A stretch of 5,016 nt of DNA from Chloroflexota bacterium (lineage in GTDB: Bacteria; Chloroflexota; Anaerolineae; UBA1429), in assembly GCA_012513595.1 (NCBI GenBank), contig JAAZBY010000128.1, positions 1 to 5,016 of the forward strand, written 5' to 3'. Below are positions 1-4,738 of the stretch, piece by piece. The notes below the pieces were generated by a model, which was given only the letters and a program-made list of their open reading frames with translations, ran no database searches and had not been told where the DNA came from. Numbering within the stretch: position 1 is the stretch's first letter; the number at the start of each line of letters is the position of its first letter. The position numbers and the translations under genes were made by a program.

Positions 1-59
1 CCCCCTAAAGGGGGCTTAAGACGCGTATATGCTCCGTGAGCCGGCTTTAGCCGGCGTTC
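1..59. repeat. Left inverted arm of the RAYT element
   Basis: The arm contains an outer hairpin (C5-TAAA-G5, 1-14), a unique stretch with the ACGCGT palindrome, then two decamer units of GCCGGCTTTA type (40-59). The two GCCGGC blocks can pair across a 4-base TTTA loop, giving a REP-like hairpin. It matches the right arm at 811-890 in inverted orientation. The right arm carries four decamers against two here. Confidence 0.8.
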
Positions 60-66
60 CTTGTAG

Positions 67-108
67 GGCGGGGTCTTGCCTGCCCCCCGAACGGGGGGGA
101 GCCCCGCC
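67..108. repeat. Nested GC-rich hairpin
   Basis: An outer stem GGCGGGG (67-73) pairs with CCCCGCC (102-108). Inside it CCCCCC (83-88) pairs with GGGGGG (93-98) around a GAAC loop. It lies downstream of the transposase stop codon within the RAYT element. It could act as a folded transcript end or as a DNA structure. No U-tract supports a standard terminator. Confidence 0.5.
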
Positions 109-135
109 GAGCTGCTCCGCGGGCCGTTTTCAGAG

Positions 136-161
136 AAGAGCGGCGCTGGGGCGCCGCTCTT
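136..161 (-). terminator. Candidate terminator hairpin downstream of the transposase
   Basis: A perfect 11-bp stem, AAGAGCGGCGC (136-146) with GCGCCGCTCTT (151-161), encloses a 4-base loop and starts 30 bases after the transposase stop codon. In the minus-strand transcript the stem is followed by CTCTGAAAAC, not a U-run, so intrinsic termination would be weak or absent. The core of this hairpin recurs at 1001-1020 outside the element, so it may be a dispersed repeat rather than a terminator. Confidence 0.4.
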
Positions 162-190
162 GTCACCCACCGGCTACCCGGCACCCCGTG

Positions 191-739
191 TCAGAACTCC
201 GGCACCCTCACACGGTCGACGGGAAGCGACAGGACCGCCCGCCGCAGAGCCTCGTCGGCCCCTTCGACGAACCAGGCCATCGAGCACCACCGATACTCCT
301 CGGCCCGCTCGACCAGGCCATGCCTCTGCGGGTTCGTGTGGACGTAGTTCAGGCGGGCCAGGTAGGAGCGCTCATAGGTCAGGCAAGTGTCCCAGTACTG
401 ATACCAGACCTGGCGCCCGGGGACCCCGGCGGTCCGGTTGAGCCAAGTGGCACTGCGCGCGTGCACAGCAGAGACAAGCTGCGGCAGCGCGCAGCCCTCG
501 GTGGGGGCAACGCCCACCCAGTGGTAGTGGTTGGCCATCACAGCCCAGGCCTCGAGCCTCCAGGACCGCCGGTCAACCTCGGCAAAGAGCACGTCTAGCA
601 GGGCATCGCGGTTGGCTGGGGTGTCAAAGAGCATCCGGCGGCCGTATGTGGCTGCGGTCACGATGTAGGTGGCTCCGGGCAGGAACCGGTGGGCGGGCGT
701 GTGCAGCTGGTGGGCGCCGGACGGGGGTTCGTCGAGCAT
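191..739 (-). CDS. REP-associated tyrosine transposase (RAYT, Y1/HUH family)
   Basis: This encodes a 182-residue single-strand DNA transposase of the TnpA-REP/IS200-like Y1 superfamily. Enzymes of this family nick and rejoin DNA at folded REP hairpins through a tyrosine. What is seen: the N-terminal strand HRFLPGATYIVTAATYGRRMLF (residues 17-38), the HUH metal motif His71-Tyr72-His73 in the context VMANHYHWV, and the C-terminal YVHTNPQRHGLV helix (132-143), where Tyr132 is the likely nucleophile. Tyr126 lies just upstream as an alternative. Size is typical for RAYTs. The ATG at 739 is preferred because TCCCTT at 748-753 gives a minus-strand AAGGGA Shine-Dalgarno 8 bases away. The reading frame continues to a TTG at 793 that lacks this support. 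The gene looks intact. It lies between inverted arms carrying GCCGGC hairpins, which are its probable substrates. Family assignment is firm; activity is inferred. Confidence 0.9.
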   Translation of the reverse strand: MLDEPPSGAHQLHTPAHRFLPGATYIVTAATYGRRMLFDTPANRDALLDVLFAEVDRRSWRLEAWAVMANHYHWVGVAPTEGCALPQLVSAVHARSATWLNRTAGVPGRQVWYQYWDTCLTYERSYLARLNYVHTNPQRHGLVERAEEYRWCSMAWFVEGADEALRRAVLSLPVDRVRVPEF

Positions 740-782
740 GCCGGTGTTCCCTTGTCGGTGTGAGGCGGAAGAAGAGCCGCTC

Positions 783-803
783 GGCGGGGCCAAAGCCCCC
801 GCC
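783..803 (-). other. GC-rich hairpin upstream of the transposase
   Basis: GGCGGGG (783-789) pairs with CCCCGCC (797-803) around a 7-base loop. On the minus strand it is followed by GAGCGGCTCTTCTTCC, about 45 bases before the transposase start. It could block read-in transcription from outside the element or shape the mRNA leader. I see no convincing sigma70 promoter between it and the gene. Confidence 0.4.
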
Positions 804-810
804 TTACCAG

Positions 811-890
811 TAACGCCGGCTAGAGCCGGCTAAAGCCGGCCAAAGCCGGCTCACGGAGCATATACGCGTCTTGAGCCCCCTTATGGGGGG
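811..890. repeat. Right inverted arm of the RAYT element with four GCCGGC decamers
   Basis: Four head-to-tail 10-bp units (811-850), variants of TAAAGCCGGC, are followed by the shared stretch TCACGGAGCATATACGCGTC and an outer C5-TTAT-G5 hairpin (876-889). Positions 841-890 are the inverted counterpart of 1-50, differing mainly in the outer hairpin loop and a few substitutions. Adjacent GCCGGC blocks can pair to form REP-like hairpins. The unequal decamer number between the arms suggests expansion or loss by slippage. Confidence 0.8.
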
Positions 891-940
891 CGTTTCTCGT
901 AGCCAGCCCCTGGCGTCCGGACGGCGGCGAGGCTCTGGGC

Positions 941-1000
941 CTTCGCGGTCTGCCGCGCGGCTTCGCGGTCTGCCGCGCCGCTTCGCGGTCTGCCGCGCCG
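941..1000. repeat. 20-bp tandem repeat, three copies
   Basis: Three consecutive copies of CTTCGCGGTCTGCCGCGCCG occur at 941-960, 961-980 and 981-1000; the first differs by one base near its end. They lie just outside the RAYT element in a gene-free stretch. Positions 894-940 and 1021-1071 nearby show no gene or other clear feature. Confidence 0.9.
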
Positions 1001-1020
1001 GAGCGGCGCTGGGGCGCCGC
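1001..1020. repeat. Hairpin repeat shared with the RAYT element interior
   Basis: The 20 bases GAGCGGCGCTGGGGCGCCGC are identical to the central part of the hairpin at 136-161. GCGGCGC (1003-1009) pairs with GCGCCGC (1014-1020) around a TGGG loop. Its copies lie inside and outside the RAYT element, so it appears to be an independent dispersed palindrome. Confidence 0.7.
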
Positions 1021-1071
1021 ACTCCATATCGGCCCGCCGCACAGGACGACTCCACCGCGGGGGAACGCAAA

Positions 1072-1383
1072 ATGCAGAACCCCAAGTGACCTTTGAGCGT
1101 CCTCGGTGGCTTCTGCCCTTGGTTGGATACTTCCTGGTGGGTCGTAGCGCGTCTATTCACTACTTCCTACAGGAGATTATCTCCAACTAGTCGTTCATCT
1201 GGTCTCTTTCACCTGGCTTTCGCCAAGTTACTCGGCGCCTTCCCGGCTCGATCTTTCCCCGAACCTTTCCGCTCGCCCGCGGTTACCCTTCGGTCACCAG
1301 TACCTCTGGTTCGCCGCTGACCACCTTCCCGACTTGCGGGTCAGAACCTAGGGGGACGTCATCAACCTCTCAGGGTTCTGCAT
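1072..1383 (-). ncRNA. Candidate structured noncoding RNA, about 312 nt, class unknown
   Basis: On the minus strand this segment begins with ATGCAGAACCC (1373-1383) and ends with its exact complement GGGTTCTGCAT (1072-1082), giving an 11-bp closing stem followed by TTTT (1069-1072). A near-consensus sigma70 promoter ends five bases upstream, so transcription should start at or very near the first stem base. Internal minus-strand hairpins include ACTTGGC-GAAA-GCCAGGT (1211-1228) with a GNRA loop, GGTGACC-GAAG-GGTAACC with one mismatch (1281-1298), GGAGA-TAA-TCTCC (1172-1184), GTAGTG with CGCTAC (1144-1163), and TGACC with GGTCA extended by GGTTC with GAACC (1308-1348). Base composition is visibly less GC-rich than the flanks, and no reading frame looks protein-like. 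I looked for hallmark motifs of RNase P RNA (GAGGAAAGUCC), tmRNA and SRP RNA and saw none. IscB/TnpB guide-RNA scaffolds and self-splicing introns are possible alternatives but I could not match them. An RNA gene is well supported; its class and function are unknown. Confidence 0.65.
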
Positions 1384-1387
1384 GCTC

Positions 1388-1416
1388 AAGATAGCACACT
1401 TCTGGGACTATGTCAA
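1388..1416 (-). promoter_or_regulatory. Sigma70-type promoter for the noncoding RNA
   Basis: On the minus strand a perfect -35 box TTGACA (1411-1416) is followed after exactly 17 bases by the -10 box TATCTT (1388-1393). The predicted start is near 1381-1383, which coincides with the first bases of the closing stem of the RNA. It is the best promoter match in the window. Confidence 0.75.
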
Positions 1417-1453
1417 GCGTTTTCGGGGCGGAATCCCGCATCTCCCTGGGCCC

Positions 1454-1490
1454 GCCGGCCTGCCGGCCGGTCCCCCGGCAGAGCGCTGCC
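1454..1490 (-). terminator. Possible hairpins downstream of the channel gene
   Basis: Just after the channel stop codon, GGCAG (1477-1481) pairs with CTGCC (1486-1490) around a 4-base loop. Further on, two GCCGGC blocks (1454-1459, 1462-1467) can fold together. No U-tract follows, so intrinsic termination is doubtful. They are the only folded elements between the channel gene and the RNA promoter. Confidence 0.3.
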
Positions 1491-1498
1491 CCCCCCGC

Positions 1499-2734
1499 TC
1501 AGCCCATGTCCGCCTGGGGCGGACGGGGACCGTGCCCGTCCCGCGGGCGTACCACCGCCGGGATCGTCCGCCAACCCAGCCGCTTGCAGGCCTCCACCCG
1601 CAGCGGCCCGGCCACCACCAAAAAGCTCCCCGCCTCGGTCTCCTCCACGATCACCGGCTGGATCAGCCCCTCCGCGCGGATCTTTTCCGCCAGATCGTCG
1701 ATCTCGGCCACGGCGTGGCGCGTCGCCTCCCGGTCGGCCTCGGTCAACACCACCTGCGACAGGGGCACCTCCACCGTGGGCCCGTGGGATTCGGCCGAGT
1801 CAAACTTGGCCGAGGCCTGCACCCCCTTGCGGAACGAGTAGATGTAGGGGATGGCAAAGTCCACCTCGGCCGTCCGCTGGAAGCGCTGGAAGACCCGCTT
1901 GATGATCTCGTACGAGATGCGCGGCCGGTCGGTGGCCCGCGTCATAAAGCGCAGCCGCATGTAGATGCCATAGTCGTAGGTGTCGGCGCGCACGTAGGGC
2001 TGCTGCCCGGTGGCCGCGATGATGTCCCCCGTCACCTCGTGCGCCGCCCCCAGCAGGATCTGCTCGGCCGCGTCCCAGTCGGTATCGTAGGTGATGCGTA
2101 CCACCACCTCGTCCAGGATGTAGGCGGCGTGCTGGCGCGCGGTATAGTTGATCACCACGTTGGAGAAGAGCATGGCGTTGGGGATCAGGATGGCCCGGCC
2201 CACGGCCTCCTCGCTGCCGACGGCGCCGCCCACCTGGTTGAGGACCGTGTACATAAAGTTGACGTTGGTGACGTCCCCCACCAGCCCCAGGGAGGGCAGC
2301 TGGATGCGGTCGCCGACGCGGAAGGCCCGCTTCAGCGAGATCATGACCCAGGCGGCCATGCCCGAGACGGGCGACTGCAGCGACCAGCCCAATAGCAACC
2401 CGGAAAAGGCCCCCAGCGCCGCGCCCACCCGGCTCAGCGCGCCAAAGGCCGCCAGCAGCACGGCCAACACTCCCAGGCCGGCGACCACCCGCAGGAGGCC
2501 GGCCAGCATGGTCACCTCACCCGGGGCGCCCTCCCGCATCCGGACGGACACGCCCACGGTGATCACCGAGAGGTGATAGCCGGCCACGATGCCCGCCACC
2601 AAAGCCAGCACCGTGGTGACCGACAGGCCCCCGGTGATCTGGTAGATGGGGTAGCCGCGGGCCTCGAGCACGGCAAAGGCCGCGGCCACGGCGGCCCACG
2701 CGATCATACGGAAAAGGTTGCTGCGTACTCGCAC
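1499..2734 (-). CDS. MscS-family mechanosensitive channel with C-terminal ParB/Srx-like domain
   Basis: This encodes a 411-residue inner-membrane channel protein. Residues about 8-27, 36-59 and 75-99 are hydrophobic membrane helices. Residues about 104-144 form the Gly/Ala-rich pore helix (GAALGAFSGLLLG...), which runs into FRVGDRIQLPS and a beta domain ending in ILIPNAMLFSNVVINYT (182-198), both classic MscS signatures. The MscS cytoplasmic alpha/beta domain follows to about residue 303. Residues about 319-398 are an extra domain resembling the ParB/Spo0J N-terminal fold: IDDLAEKIRAEGLIQPVIV (345-363), then VAGPLRVEACKRLGW (374-388) and TIPAVV. The usual GERRxRA box reads GPLRVEA, so CTP or nuclease chemistry is probably lost or altered. 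MscS channels release solutes under hypo-osmotic stress; the extra domain would face the cytoplasm, possibly as a sensor or partner-binding part (inference). I chose the GTG at 2734 because GAAAGGAAGG lies 6 bases upstream. An in-frame ATG at 2776 has a weaker AGGA and sits almost at the predicted transcript start. The frame further upstream translates only tandem repeats. Confidence 0.88.
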   Translation of the reverse strand: MRVRSNLFRMIAWAAVAAAFAVLEARGYPIYQITGGLSVTTVLALVAGIVAGYHLSVITVGVSVRMREGAPGEVTMLAGLLRVVAGLGVLAVLLAAFGALSRVGAALGAFSGLLLGWSLQSPVSGMAAWVMISLKRAFRVGDRIQLPSLGLVGDVTNVNFMYTVLNQVGGAVGSEEAVGRAILIPNAMLFSNVVINYTARQHAAYILDEVVVRITYDTDWDAAEQILLGAAHEVTGDIIAATGQQPYVRADTYDYGIYMRLRFMTRATDRPRISYEIIKRVFQRFQRTAEVDFAIPYIYSFRKGVQASAKFDSAESHGPTVEVPLSQVVLTEADREATRHAVAEIDDLAEKIRAEGLIQPVIVEETEAGSFLVVAGPLRVEACKRLGWRTIPAVVRPRDGHGPRPPQADMG

Positions 2735-2740
2735 CGGGCG

Positions 2741-2750
2741 CCTTCCTTTC
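2741..2750 (-). promoter_or_regulatory. Strong ribosome binding site deciding a GTG start
   Basis: The minus strand reads GAAAGGAAGG, then CGCCCG, then GTG. This is a strong purine-rich Shine-Dalgarno at good spacing. It supports starting the channel at GTG 2734 rather than at the in-frame ATG at 2776. Confidence 0.7.
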
Positions 2751-2791
2751 ACTGGAGAGGGACGGATCGAGACCATGGCGAACCGTCCTGC

Positions 2792-2820
2792 AGTGTACCG
2801 CAGGCCGGCCCCCGCGCCAA
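2792..2820 (-). promoter_or_regulatory. Probable promoter of the channel gene, -35 inside a tandem repeat
   Basis: On the minus strand TTGGCG (2815-2820; 4 of 6 matches to TTGACA) and TACACT (2792-2797; 4 of 6 to TATAAT) are separated by 17 bases. The predicted start is near 2785, leaving a leader of about 50 bases before the GTG. The -35 box is part of the last unit of the 19-bp tandem array. Confidence 0.45.
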
Positions 2821-2926
2821 GCGCCGTCCGCCGCGCCAAGCGCCGTCCGCCGCGCCAAGCGCCGTCCGCCGCGCCAAGCGCCGTACCCCGCGCCAAGCGC
2901 CGTCCGCCGCGCCAAGCGCCGTACCG
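2813..2926. repeat. 19-bp tandem repeat, six copies, upstream of the channel gene
   Basis: Units of CGCGCCAAGCGCCGTCCGC start at 2813, 2832, 2851, 2870, 2889 and 2908, an exact 19-bp period. The copies are nearly identical; two carry TACCCC or TACCGC at their ends. On the minus strand each unit presents GCTTGGCGCGG. The period is not a multiple of three, and no SD is associated, so the frame reading through it is not protein. Placement directly upstream of and overlapping the -35 box suggests a regulatory or slippage-prone promoter array (inference). Confidence 0.9.
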
Positions 2927-2953
2927 CTCCCAAGGGTGTGAGAAGAGAAGAAG

Positions 2954-3058
2954 GACAGGATTCACAGGATTTACAGGATTATCCGGAGCGGAAAGGCAGC
3001 TCCGGCGGCAGGAGCCCCTCTTCCCTCTCCCAATCCTGTCAATCCTGTAAATCCTGTC
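2954..3058. repeat. Hairpin unit 1 (type A)
   Basis: Left arm 2954-2980 and right arm 3032-3058 are complementary except at two positions. The loop carries GAGCGGAAAGGCAGCTCC and GGCAGGAGCCCC, which can form a smaller inner stem. Confidence 0.85.
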
Positions 3059-3122
3059 TTCTTCCTCTTCTCCCCCTCTTCTCCTGCGCAGGCCCGGCTT
3101 GGCCGGCGCCGCAGAAAAGAGG

Positions 3123-3229
3123 GACAGGATTCACAGGATTTACAGGATCATCCGGATGGGAAAGGCGCGCTGCCCCGAGCCCGACGCCCTCCTCCCTCTT
3201 CCAATCCTGTCCGTCCTGTAAATCCTGTC
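3123..3229. repeat. Hairpin unit 2 (type B)
   Basis: Left arm 3123-3149 pairs with right arm 3203-3229. The loop contains GATGGGAAAGGCGCGCTGCC and differs from units 1 and 3. The right arm has CCGTCC in place of TCAATCC, so this copy is slightly degenerate. Confidence 0.85.
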
Positions 3230-3295
3230 TTCTTCCTCTTCTCCCCCTCTTCTCCTGCGCAGGCCCGGCTCGGCCGGCGCCGCAGAGATAAGAGA

Positions 3296-3400
3296 GACAG
3301 GATTCACAGGATTTACAGGATTATCCGGAGCGGAAAGGCAGCTCCGGCGGCAGGAGCCCCTCTTCCCTCTTCCAATCCTGTCAATCCTGTAAATCCTGTC
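3296..3400. repeat. Hairpin unit 3 (type A)
   Basis: Left arm 3296-3322 pairs with right arm 3374-3400. The loop is nearly identical to that of unit 1, differing mainly in the pyrimidine run before the right arm. Confidence 0.85.
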
Positions 3401-3465
3401 TTCTTCCTCTTCTCCCCCTCTTCTCCTGCGCAGGCCCGGCTCGGCCGGCGCCGCAGAAGAAGAGA

Positions 3466-3572
3466 GACAGGATTCACAGGATTTACAGGATTATCCGGAT
3501 GGGGAAAGCGCGCTGCCCCGAGCCCGACGCCCTCCTCCCTCTTCCAATCCTGTCAATCCTGTAAATCCTGTC
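3466..3572. repeat. Hairpin unit 4 (type B)
   Basis: Left arm 3466-3492 pairs with right arm 3546-3572. The loop is of the unit 2 type. A CT-rich tail leads directly into the phosphotransferase stop codon at 3597-3599, so in that gene's transcript this hairpin starts 25 bases past the stop and may protect or end the mRNA (inference). Confidence 0.85.
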
Positions 3573-3596
3573 TTCTTCCTCTTCTCCTTCTTCCCC

Positions 3597-4610
3597 TCAC
3601 GGCTGGGCGTAGGCGCGGTACCAGTCGGCGGCGCTGCGGCCGGGGAGGTCGGGCTGGAACATCCGCGCGCCGTGCGCCGAAAGAAAGTTGGCCCCCTTGG
3701 CCAGGAGCGACAGGGGCCCCCCGCCGCCCACGCCGTACTCCCGCGCCCAGTCCACGTGCACGTCGAGGATGTAGGCCGCCTGGTAAAAGTCCAGCCGCTC
3801 GCGGAGCCGCGGTGTGGCCAGCATCTCCGGATAGTGCGCGGCAAACAGCGCGGCATAGTCGGCGAAATCCGCCGCACAAAAGACCTCGCGGTCCTCCTCG
3901 GCAAAGTCGTTCGGGTAGAGGCAAAAGTGCTCGATCAGGAGCAGCTCATAGTCGCGCGGGGCCTGGCTGGCCAGCTCCCAGTCGAGGATGGCGGCCAGCC
4001 GCTCCCCGTCGACCAAGAGGTTCCCCGGCCACAGGTCGCCGTGCACCAGGCAGGGGGCAGCGGGCTCCAGCGCCTCGGCGTGCGCCGAAAGAAAGCGCTC
4101 CAGCGCCCCGGTCATGGCCGGCGGCAGGGCGTAGCCGACCTCCGGCACCTGGGCGAGCAGGGCGGCGTACTCGCGGGTGCAGCGCTCTCGCCAGGAGGCG
4201 TCGCGCCGGGCGGGGTCGTCCGGGGGGCCAAAGCCCACCACGCTCACGGCGTGGAGCGCCCGCAGCGCCGCCACCAGCTGGGCCATCAGGCCGTCCTTGA
4301 CGCGCGGCGACAGCGACGGCCACAGGTGATGGAGGGGCTGGCCGTCCAGGCGGGGCTGCAGCTGGTAGGTCCAGTCATCCAGGCGCCCGGCGGCCGTGAC
4401 GCGCGGGGCCGGCACCTCGCTGGGCAGGCGGGCCAGGAGGGCGGCCTCGGCCTCCAGCCGGCGACGGGCCTCCGCCCCGCGGCCCATGCGCAGGACGTGG
4501 CGCCCCTCGAGGAGGTAGACGCGGTTGGACTGGCCCCCGGCCAGGGGGCGCGCGCTGGCGGCGTCGAGCCCCTCGCGGGCGCAAATGGCGGGCAAAGCGC
4601 GGTCAGGCAT
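3597..4610 (-). CDS. APH/choline-kinase-fold phosphotransferase
   Basis: This encodes a 337-residue cytoplasmic small-molecule kinase of the aminoglycoside phosphotransferase superfamily. What is seen: the N-lobe nucleotide loop GGQSNRVYLLEG (25-36) and the VLRMG strand (39-43), where Arg occupies the usual Lys region. The catalytic loop is LVHGDLWPGNLLVDG (188-202) with Asp192 and Asn197, and the metal-binding strand is AILDWELA (207-214) with Asp210. Length and motif order fit the family and all key residues are present, so the enzyme is probably active. The substrate cannot be read from sequence; such proteins act on aminoglycosides, choline, amino sugars or homoserine, and nothing here favours resistance over metabolism. 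The ATG at 4610 is chosen because AGGAG lies 9 bases upstream. The frame stays open to 4997 but translates repeats and low-complexity sequence. The stop codon abuts the hairpin array. The channel gene downstream is codirectional but has its own promoter-like sequence. Confidence 0.9.
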   Translation of the reverse strand: MPDRALPAICAREGLDAASARPLAGGQSNRVYLLEGRHVLRMGRGAEARRRLEAEAALLARLPSEVPAPRVTAAGRLDDWTYQLQPRLDGQPLHHLWPSLSPRVKDGLMAQLVAALRALHAVSVVGFGPPDDPARRDASWRERCTREYAALLAQVPEVGYALPPAMTGALERFLSAHAEALEPAAPCLVHGDLWPGNLLVDGERLAAILDWELASQAPRDYELLLIEHFCLYPNDFAEEDREVFCAADFADYAALFAAHYPEMLATPRLRERLDFYQAAYILDVHVDWAREYGVGGGGPLSLLAKGANFLSAHGARMFQPDLPGRSAADWYRAYAQP

Positions 4611-4619
4611 GGTGGGCGG

Positions 4620-4624
4620 CTCCT
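4620..4624 (-). promoter_or_regulatory. Shine-Dalgarno of the phosphotransferase
   Basis: Minus-strand AGGAG sits 9 bases before the ATG at 4610. It selects this start over the long upstream in-frame extension. Confidence 0.7.
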
Positions 4625-4652
4625 GTGGGGAAGGGCTGCATGCGGCGGGGGC

Positions 4653-4681
4653 ATGGTGGGCGGAACGCGGGGCCCTGTCAA
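4653..4681 (-). promoter_or_regulatory. Possible promoter of the phosphotransferase gene
   Basis: On the minus strand a perfect TTGACA (4676-4681) is followed after 17 bases by CACCAT (4653-4658), a poor -10 match (3 of 6). The leader would be about 35 bases. The -10 region lies within a 14-bp direct repeat, GGCATGGTGGGCGG, present at 4650-4663 and again over the start codon at 4606-4619. Confidence 0.4.
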
Positions 4682-4707
4682 GCGCGGGGGCGACAGGCGC
4701 GGCAGGA

Positions 4708-4738
4708 CGGCGCGCCTGGCGGGGCGGCGCGCCTGGCG
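4708..4738. repeat. 17-bp-spaced direct repeat CGGCGCGCCTGGCG
   Basis: The 14-mer CGGCGCGCCTGGCG occurs at 4708-4721 and 4725-4738. It lies just upstream of the predicted -35 box of the phosphotransferase gene, so it could be a regulator site, although low-complexity GC drift is equally possible. Confidence 0.6.

Larger units (their letters stand above)
1..890 (-). mobile_element. RAYT element: Y1 transposase gene between inverted REP-like arms
   Basis: The two ends are near-perfect inverted copies of each other. Positions 1-50 match the reverse complement of 841-890, sharing GACGCGTATATGCTCCGTGA and the flanking GCCGGC hairpin. Each end finishes in a small hairpin (CCCCC-TAAA-GGGGG at 1-14; CCCCC-TTAT-GGGGG at 876-889). 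The only gene inside is a HUH/Y1 transposase related to TnpA-REP proteins. In this family the transposase is typically flanked by REP palindromes in inverted orientation, and the arrangement fits. Position 1 is the window edge, so the left end may extend further. No target duplication can be tested because the outer left flank is not visible. Confidence 0.75.
2954..3596. repeat. Four-unit A-B-A-B array of about 170-bp hairpin repeats
   Basis: Four units start at 2954, 3123, 3296 and 3466 (spacings 169, 173, 170). Each has a left arm of 27 bp built from ACAGGATT 9-mers, a GC-rich loop, and a right arm of AATCCTGT 9-mers complementary to the left. Between hairpins lies a 64-66 bp linker, pyrimidine-rich then purine-rich around GCGCAGGCCCGGCT. 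Units 1 and 3 share one loop sequence and units 2 and 4 another, so the array arose by duplicating a two-unit block. It fills the gap between the phosphotransferase stop and the channel promoter, with no gene inside. Confidence 0.92.

Noticed and set aside
1120..1260. Cobalamin-riboswitch-like pieces (CGGGAAGGC, AAGCCAGG, GAGACC on the minus strand)
   Set aside because: The order is suggestive, but the spacing in the B12-box-like part is disrupted, the upstream core motifs are missing, and no gene follows in the right place.
1093..1320. Small plus-strand frame of 75 codons over the RNA candidate
   Set aside because: There is no SD or domain, and promoter and pairing evidence point to a minus-strand RNA. 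The frame starts within the terminal region of that RNA.
1382..2395. Long plus-strand open frame of 337 codons opposite the channel gene
   Set aside because: It is His, Gly, Arg and Pro-rich with no recognisable domain and lies antisense to a clear MscS gene. Such open frames are expected opposite GC-rich coding sequence.
2777..2965. N-terminal extension of the channel frame
   Set aside because: It mainly translates the 19-bp tandem repeats (WRGGRRLARRTALGA pattern) and lies upstream of the predicted transcript start.
2938..3291. Short frames through the hairpin array with repeated SCQSCKSC or TGFTGFTG peptides
   Set aside because: The peptides simply reflect the 9-bp ACAGGATT periodicity, which is a multiple of three. 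The complementary arms and unit spacing explain the sequence as DNA repeats.
2954..3572. CRISPR array
   Set aside because: The repeats are inverted arms with conserved rather than unique loops, the units are about 170 bp, and no cas gene is present.
4616..4660. Second ATG at 4654 within the repeated GGCATGGTGGGCGG as the phosphotransferase start
   Set aside because: It is 44 bases from the chosen ATG and therefore out of frame with the kinase.
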